DNA from: an uncultured Tenacibaculum sp.
GTDB taxonomy: Bacteria; Bacteroidota; Bacteroidia; Flavobacteriales; Flavobacteriaceae
Assembly (NCBI RefSeq): GCF_947502995.1
Contig: NZ_CANNBW010000011.1
Span: forward strand, 62,001 to 126,000
Length of the DNA: 64,000 bases
Direction of reading: 5' to 3'
The notes below the pieces were generated by a model. The model was not told where the DNA came from. It worked only from the letters and a program-made list of their open reading frames with translations, and ran no database searches. The stretch's first letter is position 1, and the number at the start of each line of letters is the position of its first letter. The translations under genes and the position numbers were made by a program. Shown here in pieces: positions 44,232 to 51,536 of the stretch.

Positions 44232-44780
44232 CTATTTGAATTCTATAAAATTTGCTGGTACATGATCTGTTAACCACACTCCATTTTTAGATTGATAGAA
44301 TTCGAATCCTGCTACATGCATTGCTCCTGAGCGAACAGTTAAAATCGTAGGAACTCCTCTTCGACTTCCCACTTTTGTTGCTGTCTCTAAATCTTGACTT
44401 AGATGCACATGTTGTCGGCTCATTTTTTGCAATCCTTTTTCTCTTATTGATTGCATAAACTTTGGTACCGTTCCGTGATATAAATATTCTGGTGGTTGAA
44501 TAGCTTCTAATTTTAAATCAATCGTTTTTAAAGAATGACCTTGATTGGCTCTAATCTTTGTTTGATCTTCATTAAAACTAAATCTCTTTTTATCGTTTGT
44601 TGCAACTACTTCTTCTAGTTTTTCTATTGAAAAGTGCTTTCCTTTTCTTTTCGATTTTTCAATAAGTTCAGCTACATCTGCCCAACCATTTTTATCTAAT
44701 TTCAATCCGATTAAATCAGGTTGATGTCTAAGTAGTAGACTTAGAAACTTACTTATACTTTTTATTTCTCTTTCGTTCAT
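44232..44780 (-). CDS. kptA: RNA 2'-phosphotransferase (KptA/Tpt1)
   Basis: 182 residues. SISKFLSLLLRHQPDLIGLKLDKNGWADV is the family N-terminal domain. The ART-like catalytic domain has IRANQGHSL, YLYHGT, SRQHVHLSQD and GAMHVAGFEFYQS. KptA removes an internal RNA 2'-phosphate using NAD, forming ADP-ribose 1'',2''-cyclic phosphate and nicotinamide. Bacteria rarely have an obvious substrate; it may also cap RNA or DNA 5'-phosphates with ADP-ribose. Its products feed the macro domain and NAMPT proteins of this island. Confidence 0.93.
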   Translation of the reverse strand: MNEREIKSISKFLSLLLRHQPDLIGLKLDKNGWADVAELIEKSKRKGKHFSIEKLEEVVATNDKKRFSFNEDQTKIRANQGHSLKTIDLKLEAIQPPEYLYHGTVPKFMQSIREKGLQKMSRQHVHLSQDLETATKVGSRRGVPTILTVRSGAMHVAGFEFYQSKNGVWLTDHVPANFIEFK

Positions 44781-44860
44781 TTTGTTTTGTTTTTAATTGA
44801 TCTCGACTGCTTCGATTTGGCACTCTGCACTTATATCACAATCTCGCGTTTTAACTATAG

Positions 44861-45727
44861 TTAATTCAAAGGTTTTTGATTTAAAATATCTCTTTGAGAT
44901 CGACCTAAAGGAACTCTAAATACTGGTATTTTAATATTATAGTATGTAATGAGTTCTTTAATCGTTTGATCGATTTGTTGCATATCATATCGTGATGAAA
45001 AATGACCTAAAATCAGTTTTTCAATATTGATCTGACTGACCATTTCTAACACTTCTTCTAAAGAACTGTGTTTGTTTTTATCATTACCTTTTTCTACTTC
45101 TTCTTTCTTTAAAAATGTGGCTTCATGAATTAACACTCCACACTTATCATACTTTGAATAATCATATACTGGTGTATCTCCTGAATACACTAGAATTGAG
45201 TTTTTAATCTTTTCTTTGATGAAATCTTCTCCTTTATCTTGTTTTATACCGATAATCTCTTTTGAAGACAAATTTGTAAACTCTTGCTTCAATTTATGCT
45301 TTGTTTCAAATACTTGAAAGGACAAACTTTTCAATTGATCTTTCACATCTATATGTTGATTTTCGAAACATAAAACTTCGATACCAGATTTTATCTGAAT
45401 AATTTGTTTGTCTTCTAAACTATTCCATATTGTTCCTGATGTATGTGGATCAAATTGACTAGTGAAATTTTGAATAAATGGAAACGATCCTGAATCTTTC
45501 GGATAATAAATATTTGGCTTACGATGTGCAAACAATTGATTATACTGAAAAATTCCACCTAAATGATCTCTATCTGCATGTGAGATAAAAATGTTTTTTA
45601 TTTTACCACACTTCCCTAATAAACAAGATATTAATCCGTCACCAGCATCAAATAACAATCCAAGTTCTTCAATAAAGTACCATGTTGAAAATAATGCTGT
45701 TGAATATCCATGTATTGTTAATTTCAT
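44861..45727 (-). CDS. Metallo-beta-lactamase fold hydrolase (RNase Z-like)
   Basis: 288 residues. Metal-binding motif FISHADRDHLGGIFQY (HxDxDH), later LIHEATFLKKEE and LILGHFSSRY (the C-terminal His used by RNase Z/ElaC), with SILVYSGDTPVYDY supplying the Asp. It resembles RNase Z-type phosphodiesterases, although it lacks a long flexible exosite arm. A role in RNA or cyclic nucleotide phosphodiester cleavage, possibly of ADP-ribose cyclic phosphate, is inferred from the neighbours. Confidence 0.82.
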   Translation of the reverse strand: MKLTIHGYSTALFSTWYFIEELGLLFDAGDGLISCLLGKCGKIKNIFISHADRDHLGGIFQYNQLFAHRKPNIYYPKDSGSFPFIQNFTSQFDPHTSGTIWNSLEDKQIIQIKSGIEVLCFENQHIDVKDQLKSLSFQVFETKHKLKQEFTNLSSKEIIGIKQDKGEDFIKEKIKNSILVYSGDTPVYDYSKYDKCGVLIHEATFLKKEEVEKGNDKNKHSSLEEVLEMVSQINIEKLILGHFSSRYDMQQIDQTIKELITYYNIKIPVFRVPLGRSQRDILNQKPLN

Positions 45728-45802
45728 TTCTTTTATATTTTATCTCTTTCATTTCTTTATCATTTTTATTGAGAGTTTACATCATATCATCTGTTGTATT
45801 CA

Positions 45803-45925
45803 TTTTGTCTTGATACAAAACGAATCAAAAAATCAAGACAGATGATAAAAAGCTAAGAAAATACTACGGTATCTCCAGCCACAGATGAAAAGAACTCGCT
45901 ATCGCTCAAACAGCTTATCATCTTT
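45803..45925. repeat. Composite of short flavobacterial intergenic repeats
   Basis: TTTTGTCTTGATACAAAACG with a TCAAAAAATCAAGAC inverted partner, followed by the AACTCGC...CGCTCAAACAG motif related to 41981-42016. No open reading frame was found. Confidence 0.45.
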
Positions 45926-45977
45926 TCTTCCAATACTGTTATCTTGATTTTCAAACTTTTTATCAATATGCCATCTT

Positions 45978-46484
45978 TCATTTCAAAATCTCCTTATAAA
46001 TCGTAAAATTTTCTTCATCAAAACAGACAAAAATTAGCTTTTCTACAACTGGGTATTCTTTTACCGTTTCAATTGCTATTTCTGCTGCTAATTGCTTCGG
46101 AAACTTATAAATCCCTGTACTAATATTCGGTAAAGCAATCGTTTTTAAATCATGCTCTTTCGCTAATAACAGACTATTTTTATAATAGTTGATCAATAAT
46201 TCTTTTTCCAACGCTAATCGACTTCCTCCATTATAAACCGGACCAACAGCATGGATTACTTTTTTAGCTGGTAAATTTCCAGCAGTTGTAATTACTGCTT
46301 CTCCGGTTTTACATTTTCCTTGTCGATTTCGAATCTCTTGACAAGCTTCTAAAATAGCTTTTCCTCCTGCTCTATGAATTGCTCCGTCTACTCCACCACC
46401 ACCTAATAAACTAGAATTTGCTGCGTTTACAATTGCATCTACTGCTATTTTAGTAATATCTCCTTTATGTAATTCTATTTTCAT
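45978..46484 (-). CDS. Macro domain protein (O-acetyl-ADP-ribose deacetylase type)
   Basis: 168 residues, a single canonical macro domain. The ADP-ribose loops are [27 protein letters not shown] and [32 protein letters not shown] lies between. It matches the YmdB/MacroD-type enzymes that deacetylate O-acetyl-ADP-ribose (made by sirtuins) and remove mono-ADP-ribose from acidic residues. The sirtuin in the same cluster fits this role. Confidence 0.93.
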   Translation of the reverse strand: MKIELHKGDITKIAVDAIVNAANSSLLGGGGVDGAIHRAGGKAILEACQEIRNRQGKCKTGEAVITTAGNLPAKKVIHAVGPVYNGGSRLALEKELLINYYKNSLLLAKEHDLKTIALPNISTGIYKFPKQLAAEIAIETVKEYPVVEKLIFVCFDEENFTIYKEILK

Positions 46485-46498
46485 ATTTCTTGTTTTAT

Positions 46499-46617
46499 TG
46501 TCATATCGAGTGATTCCAATATATTGGAATTGTATCGAGATATTTTAATTTGTTCTCGATACAATTTTCTTCCGATTTCGATAAACTCAATCTTCAGAAA
46601 AATCACTCGAACTGACA
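46499..46617. repeat. MITE-like 119-bp palindromic element, copy 2
   Basis: Begins TGTCATATCGAGTGA and ends AATCACTCGAACTGACA, with inner GTATCGAGA and TTCTCGATAC pair. Confidence 0.75.
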
Positions 46618-46623
46618 TATTAC

Positions 46624-47046
46624 TTAATTATGAATATTCTCTACAGTTTTCATAATTTCATTTACAAGTAGACTTTCACTAGTTTTATAATCTTTACCGA
46701 TATAAACTTTAAGTGTTTTTATTTCTCCTTGTATTGCTTCATTAAAACTTTCCAATTGATCTGCTGGAACCCATAATTCATTATGAATTTTCCCTCCTAC
46801 ATTTTCGATTGGATATTTTTTAAACTCATCTTCAGAAATTTCAAAAGCTGTTACAAACCCTAAATAGTTACCAAAAGGATCTGTGGTATTCCATTTACTT
46901 GCTATTTCTGAAGCATATTCTTCATTTAAAACAGGATAAAAAATAGGTTGCCACTCCAACCTTGATGGAAATTTTTCAAATCCACTTTCAGCTATTAATA
47001 ACATTTCTTTTTCTCCTACTGGTCTATATAACTTTATCTTTTTCAT
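46624..47046 (-). CDS. Small protein linked to ADP-ribosylglycohydrolases
   Basis: 140 residues without signal or membrane segments. KLYRPVGEKEMLLIAESGFEKFPSRL, QPIFYPVLNEEYASEIASKWNTTDP, GFVTAFEISEDEFKKYPIENVGG and ELWVPADQLESFNEAI are conserved-looking blocks. I recognise it as the short family often labelled ADP-ribosylation/crystallin J1 because it occurs beside ADP-ribosylglycohydrolases. No activity is known. It lies 12 bp downstream of such a gene here, which supports a functional link. Confidence 0.7.
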   Translation of the reverse strand: MKKIKLYRPVGEKEMLLIAESGFEKFPSRLEWQPIFYPVLNEEYASEIASKWNTTDPFGNYLGFVTAFEISEDEFKKYPIENVGGKIHNELWVPADQLESFNEAIQGEIKTLKVYIGKDYKTSESLLVNEIMKTVENIHN

Positions 47047-47058
47047 TGCTAAAACTCT

Positions 47059-47955
47059 TTATTTATAAAAAATACTCTCGTTCCATTTTTCTACATCATT
47101 TTCCCATTGTTTTGGAACTTTACTTTCTTCTGAGCACATCATATTAATACCTCCTACAATTGCACAAGTTGTATCTCTATCTCCTAATGCAGAAACTGTA
47201 TTCCAAAGTGACTCTTCAAAATCTCCTAGATAGTGATATACATTCCATAAAGCAATTGGAACAGTATCTTGAGCTAACATTTTTGTTCCGTTTCCTAAAG
47301 CTGTAACTATAGTTCGTATATCGTACGATTTAGGTAAATACTTAATCTTTTTGATTTTGTATTTTAAATCACTTTCTGGTGTAAAATCAATAATTGTATC
47401 TAACCAAACTTCTTTATTTAACTCATTACTTTTTGTACATAAGGCAGTAGCAATTGCTACACTTATTGCTCCGGCTACAGCTTCGTTGTTATAATGCGTT
47501 ATTTCTGATGAAAGTTTAGCTTGCTCTGCAACATTACTTAAATCATCATAAAAATATGCACCAATTAATGCAACTCGCATTGCACTACCATTTCCCATCG
47601 ATCCAGTACCATTAAAACTTGATTTTGATATTTCTAACCAATTTTTATTTGCATCAATCTCTAATAATTTTCTGTGCATTGAAGGTCCGTAACCTCTATG
47701 TCTGTCTTTTAAAAAGTTTTGAGCGAACTGATCTGCAACAAAATCTTGATTTATTTCTCCATACAACTCTAAAGATTTTAATAAAGGAATTGCCATAATT
47801 GTATCATCTGTATATCTCCATTCTGTTTCTGGAATGAATCTATTTTCTAAAGCAGATTCTACAATTACTCTTTCTCTAAAAAAACTATCACCAAAAGCAT
47901 CTCCTATTGCTATTCCTGTTAGTGATCTTTTTGCTAAATCTATTCTATTTTTCAT
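47059..47955 (-). CDS. ADP-ribosylglycohydrolase, copy 2
   Basis: 298 residues. DraG/ARH fold with GIAIGDAFGDSFF, the Mg-binding YTDDTIMAIPLL and the C-terminal LGDRDTTCAIVGGINMM (Asp/Thr Mg ligands). MGNGSAMRVALIGAYF is also typical. It removes ADP-ribose from proteins (Arg or Ser), from nucleic acids or from free ADP-ribosyl compounds. The gene overlaps the stop of the upstream paralogue by 4 bp, so the two are coupled and may be a heterodimer or have complementary specificity. Confidence 0.92.
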   Translation of the reverse strand: MKNRIDLAKRSLTGIAIGDAFGDSFFRERVIVESALENRFIPETEWRYTDDTIMAIPLLKSLELYGEINQDFVADQFAQNFLKDRHRGYGPSMHRKLLEIDANKNWLEISKSSFNGTGSMGNGSAMRVALIGAYFYDDLSNVAEQAKLSSEITHYNNEAVAGAISVAIATALCTKSNELNKEVWLDTIIDFTPESDLKYKIKKIKYLPKSYDIRTIVTALGNGTKMLAQDTVPIALWNVYHYLGDFEESLWNTVSALGDRDTTCAIVGGINMMCSEESKVPKQWENDVEKWNESIFYK

Positions 47956-48917
47956 TTTTCTAAACTTTTTGAAAATCGATGTGATAAATCGATTATTTCT
48001 TCTCTTTTTACTAAATCATGTAACCAATCTTTTGGTATACATTCTTCTTCATAATATAATCCTGCTAAGGCTCCGGTAACACAAGCAGTTGTATCTGTAT
48101 CTTCACCTAAATTCACAGCTTTTAAAACTGCTTCAGCATAAGAATCTGTAGTTAAAAAACTCCACAAACTCGCTTCTAAAGTATTTAATACATAACCCGA
48201 TCCACAAATCTGTTTTTCTGCCAATTCATATACAGGTTCAATTGTATAATCACCTATTGGATTTTCTAATATTCTATGAAACTTATTGATTTCACTTTCA
48301 GAACAAATCGCATTTTCATTTAAAAAATTATTTATGGTTTGTTGCATTCTTTTATAAGCTTCATACTTTTCCAATCCGCTTAATAAAGCTAACATGAACT
48401 CCACATAAATGAAACAACTCAGTACAGAACGGATATGCCCATGTGTGATTGAAGAAACCTCTTTCACTTTTTGAAATCGTTCTTCTATTGACATATCTTT
48501 TACATAAAATGCTAACGGACTAATTCTCATTAAAGATCCGTTTCCATTATCAAATTCATCTGTTCCACCTGCTAATTTTGCTGGCGTTCCATTTGCAAAA
48601 GAATTTATAGCCGAATTTGTTGCAATTCCGATATCAAAAACTTCTCCGTGTGCCGTCCAATAATTATCTCCATACCAACGCACAAAATTTGTTGCTATAG
48701 ATTTTGTGTCATAACCTTTACATAAACTTTCAGCCAAACAAAATGTTAAAGAACTATCATCACTCCAAGTTCCTTTGGGTTGATGATGAGAACCAAACGC
48801 TCGCATTGTTTTAACTGGAAATTCTTGTAATGTTAGTCTAGATGTAAATTCTACTGGAACTCCCAATGCATCACCTACTGCTAATCCTAAAAATGTTTGT
48901 TCTATTTTCTTTTTCAT
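47952..48917 (-). CDS. ADP-ribosylglycohydrolase, copy 1
   Basis: 321 residues. GLAVGDALGVPVEF, GTWSDDSSLTFCLAES, GNGSLMRISPLAFY and LGEDTDTTACVTGALAGLYY give the full set of DraG/ARH metal-binding motifs, closer to the canonical pattern than its downstream paralogue. The TIGR02452 gene is upstream with an 85-bp gap that contains half of the class 2 repeat. Confidence 0.93.
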   Translation of the reverse strand: MKKKIEQTFLGLAVGDALGVPVEFTSRLTLQEFPVKTMRAFGSHHQPKGTWSDDSSLTFCLAESLCKGYDTKSIATNFVRWYGDNYWTAHGEVFDIGIATNSAINSFANGTPAKLAGGTDEFDNGNGSLMRISPLAFYVKDMSIEERFQKVKEVSSITHGHIRSVLSCFIYVEFMLALLSGLEKYEAYKRMQQTINNFLNENAICSESEINKFHRILENPIGDYTIEPVYELAEKQICGSGYVLNTLEASLWSFLTTDSYAEAVLKAVNLGEDTDTTACVTGALAGLYYEEECIPKDWLHDLVKREEIIDLSHRFSKSLEK

Positions 48918-48962
48918 TTTTGTTTGTTTTGAATTTTTGTAAAATAATAATTCATTTATTTA

Positions 48963-48994
48963 TGATGAGAACCTGAAACTAGTTCAGGTTGACG
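48963..48994. repeat. Class 2 repeat, right half only
   Basis: TGATGAGAACCTGAAACTAG followed by TTCAGGTTGACG; matches the right half of the element at 40207-40284. Confidence 0.55.
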
Positions 48995-49002
48995 AACATC
49001 AT

Positions 49003-49827
49003 TTAATCAAACTCTTTTTGAAATGCTTCTATAAACTTTTCATTTTTTGAATAAATCGCAAAGACTACTCTTTTAAATTGATTTTTAAATTTATTGTCAA
49101 AATGCGATTTAAACAACTTAGCAATATCATTAGGATCATTCTGAAAAACTCCACATCCCCAAGCTCCTAAAATCAAAGTATTATACTTCTTTTCGGCACA
49201 TAAACTCAATAGTTTTTCAATCCTAGTATTCATTACTTCATTAACCTTATCAACTAAATGCAGTTCTTTACGTTTAACTACACCATAATTAACAGCCGCT
49301 GAAGTTACCAATCCACATACTGAATAATCAGCTACCAATTCTCCTCTTCTATCTCTAAAAACTGGCACATTTGGACTATGAATCATTGCGTCAGTGTATA
49401 TACAAGATTTCATACTTCTATGTGTATCATAAAAATCGAAAGCACTCATTTGACTTCCATACAACGCTGATGAAACTGCTAAACTTTCTTCTTGTGCTAA
49501 AGCTCCGTTTAAAAATCCTCCTCCAGGATTCTTTGCTGAAGCAAAATTTAAACACATCACTTTTCCTTCTTCTTCTTGATGTATTCTATGAATAGCGCTA
49601 ACAGAATCTTCATGTGTTACTTCAAATACAGTATTTTGATTATTTTCTAATTTTAAATTTCTTTTTACATCATCTAAATCTTCTGATAAATACAATTCAG
49701 TATTATCGATACAATGATCTATTTCTTCTTTAATATCTATTTTTTCACCTAAAGGCATTGTGTAATATCCCTTTTCTATGATTTCAATAGTCTGTTCTGC
49801 TTTTAATTTTCGTGTTGACTTTTTCAT
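49003..49827 (-). CDS. TIGR02452 family protein (bacterial-type PARG)
   Basis: 274 residues. The segment FASAKNPGGGFLNGALAQEESL has the poly(ADP-ribose) glycohydrolase signature GGG (102-104) and QEE (112-114). A macro-like core continues with LILGAWGCGVFQNDP and VVFAIYSKNEKFIEAF. Microbial PARGs cleave ADP-ribose chains or terminal ADP-ribose. With the two ARH proteins, two macro proteins and NADAR this makes six ADP-ribose-processing enzymes in 14 kb. Confidence 0.9.
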   Translation of the reverse strand: MKKSTRKLKAEQTIEIIEKGYYTMPLGEKIDIKEEIDHCIDNTELYLSEDLDDVKRNLKLENNQNTVFEVTHEDSVSAIHRIHQEEEGKVMCLNFASAKNPGGGFLNGALAQEESLAVSSALYGSQMSAFDFYDTHRSMKSCIYTDAMIHSPNVPVFRDRRGELVADYSVCGLVTSAAVNYGVVKRKELHLVDKVNEVMNTRIEKLLSLCAEKKYNTLILGAWGCGVFQNDPNDIAKLFKSHFDNKFKNQFKRVVFAIYSKNEKFIEAFQKEFD

Positions 49828-49866
49828 CTTCTTTCCTATTTACTCTTTTCGCCTTAGATTTTAAAT

Positions 49867-50502
49867 CTAACCTATCTTCAAAAACCGATTTACTTCTTCA
49901 TTAAAACTCAAATATGGTTTTTCTTCTGGAAGCTCTAAGGCATCTAAATTTTTGTTTAACACAAACTGATATTGTTGATTTACATATGCTGATATGTCTT
50001 CTATTTCAATAATATCTTCTTTACCAAATTTTACTATTTCTTCGTTTCTGATTCCTAATTGAATCGCTCTACGTTCTAGTTTTGCTCCATACGGATCATG
50101 ATCTGGATCCCACTGTAATCGAATGTTTGAATTTTGAACTTCTTCTTTCCAAGCTTCTTCATTTTCGTACAAATGCGATTGATAACTCGAATATACAGCC
50201 TGACTCAAATAGCGTTCGAAAGCTGTTCTTTTTAAATGAATTGCTAAAACAACTTCTTGACCTTCTTTTGTTCCCCAACCATTTCTATACATCATCCATA
50301 GAAAGTTTGGTTTAATCCAAGTCATTCTTGTATACTTAAATGGACCTCCAAAAAATTGGTTTCTCACAGCAAAATTCCCGATCGCTGGTCTGTATGACTG
50401 ATATACAATTACTTTTTCTTCATCGTATTGAGCCATGATATGATGACCTGATTCTGGCCATTCATTCAATTGTTCTTTATAATTTTTAAATTTCAATTTC
50501 AT
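49867..50502 (-). CDS. DUF4291 family protein, copy 2
   Basis: 211 residues. GHHIMAQYDEEKVIVYQSYRPAIG, FKYTRMTWIKPNFLWMMYRNGWGTKEGQE, IRLQWDPDHDPYGAKLERRAIQLGIR match copy 1 at 42131 block by block. Well-conserved polar residues (Tyr of YQSY, Arg-Met-Thr-Trp, Asp-Pro, Arg-Arg) suggest an enzyme. The gene follows prs and precedes the PARG-like gene, placing it early in the putative prs transcript. Confidence 0.85.
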   Translation of the reverse strand: MKLKFKNYKEQLNEWPESGHHIMAQYDEEKVIVYQSYRPAIGNFAVRNQFFGGPFKYTRMTWIKPNFLWMMYRNGWGTKEGQEVVLAIHLKRTAFERYLSQAVYSSYQSHLYENEEAWKEEVQNSNIRLQWDPDHDPYGAKLERRAIQLGIRNEEIVKFGKEDIIEIEDISAYVNQQYQFVLNKNLDALELPEEKPYLSFNEEVNRFLKIG

Positions 50503-50516
50503 TTTTAATTTATTTT

Positions 50517-50634
50517 TGTCACTTCGAGTGAAATTATTTGTAATACGATGACAAATAATTTTTTATCGAGAAGTTTTCATCTCTTAAATAGTTCTCGATA
50601 CAATCCCGATAAATCGGAATTACTCGAACTGACA
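50517..50634. repeat. MITE-like 118-bp palindromic element, copy 3
   Basis: Begins TGTCACTTCGAGTGA and ends TACTCGAACTGACA, inner TATCGAGAA and TTCTCGATA pair. It lies between prs and DUF4291. Confidence 0.75.
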
Positions 50635-50637
50635 TTA

Positions 50638-51465
50638 TTACATAAGCGTTTCCAATTTAATCTGCTCAACTCCTTCAACATCTTTAAAACTATCTGTTGT
50701 AAACACTTTTGTAAACTTTTCTTTTAAATGTTCTACTCCTTTACTAAAAATTCCGTGACTTACAGCTAAATATAAATCACCTGCATTTTTCTTTTTCAAT
50801 TCATCTGCTAACCCCATAAAAGTTCCTCCACCATCACAAATATCATCTACAATTAAGCAATTCTTCCCACTTAGATCTTCTTCGTAAACTTTAAAACCTT
50901 CCAGTTTTCCGTTTGTTACATTTCTCTTTTTCGAACATTCTACTACAGCAATTCCCCCTAAATATTCCGACACTTTATATATCTTTTTCAAAGCTCCTCC
51001 GTCAGGAGAAATTAATAACACTTCAGATCCAATTTTTTCAATTACTTTTTCAATGAACTTATAATTAGTTACTACTTTACAATCATTTAAAACTGCTGGA
51101 GTAACTTCAGAATGTGGATCAAAAACAGTAATCTCATTTAATTTCAAACTATTTAACAAATCCGCATACACTTTTACTGTTAATGGTTCTCCAGGTATCA
51201 TAACTCTGTCTTGTCTTGCGCCTGGAAAATATGGAATAAAAAGATCGATTATTTTTACTCCACATCTTTTAACAGCATCAACTGCACACAATAACAATCC
51301 CATATCATTAAAAGAAGTAACTCTAGTTGTTATCGTTACTTTTTCAACATTAGTTAAATCGGACGATATTTTAATGTGAGGTTCTCCTCCTGAAAAAGCG
51401 AACGATTTAAATGTTACTTGGTTACCTCCTAATGGTTCAAATGTTGAATCTAAATTGAAAATCAT
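50638..51465 (-). CDS. prs: Short PRPP synthetase-like protein
   Basis: 275 residues from the ATG at 51465; the longer frame from 51513 runs back through the promoter and is rejected. It is about 40 residues shorter than housekeeping PrsA (315 in E. coli). Motifs: FPGARQDR (80-87), DPHSE (116-120), SPDGGALKK (153-161) and the PRPP loop VDDICDGGGTF (206-216), which differs from the common VDDxxDTGGT. It should make PRPP for the NAMPT reaction. An ADP-ribose pyrophosphokinase activity (Adps-like, NARP1 pathway) is an alternative. Two NrtR-type operators bracket its promoter. Confidence 0.88.
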   Translation of the reverse strand: MIFNLDSTFEPLGGNQVTFKSFAFSGGEPHIKISSDLTNVEKVTITTRVTSFNDMGLLLCAVDAVKRCGVKIIDLFIPYFPGARQDRVMIPGEPLTVKVYADLLNSLKLNEITVFDPHSEVTPAVLNDCKVVTNYKFIEKVIEKIGSEVLLISPDGGALKKIYKVSEYLGGIAVVECSKKRNVTNGKLEGFKVYEEDLSGKNCLIVDDICDGGGTFMGLADELKKKNAGDLYLAVSHGIFSKGVEHLKEKFTKVFTTDSFKDVEGVEQIKLETLM

Positions 51466-51469
51466 TTTT

Positions 51470-51484
51470 GTGTTATTTTTACGC
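51470..51484. promoter_or_regulatory. NrtR-type operator, proximal site of prs
   Basis: GTGTTATTTTTACGC fits GYGT-N7-ACRC. It shares one base with the -7 element and ends 4 bp before the prs ATG. Confidence 0.78.
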
Positions 51485-51513
51485 AAAACTAAAACATAAA
51501 AACAAACTGACAA
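51484..51513 (-). promoter_or_regulatory. Promoter of prs
   Basis: Minus strand TTG (51513-51511), 19-bp spacer, TAGTTTTG (51491-51484). Same layout as the NAMPT-operon promoter. Confidence 0.75.
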
Positions 51514-51521
51514 AATAATTT

Positions 51522-51536
51522 GTGTAAAAATTACAC
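51522..51536. promoter_or_regulatory. NrtR-type operator, distal site of prs
   Basis: GTGTAAAAATTACAC is a perfect palindrome and the best single match to GYGT-N7-ACRC. It overlaps the last codons and stop of nrtR and starts 52 bp from the proximal site. Confidence 0.8.

Noticed and set aside
51466..51513. Upstream extension of the PRPP synthetase frame
   Set aside because: It runs through the -7/-33 promoter and an operator; conserved sequence begins at the ATG at 51465.
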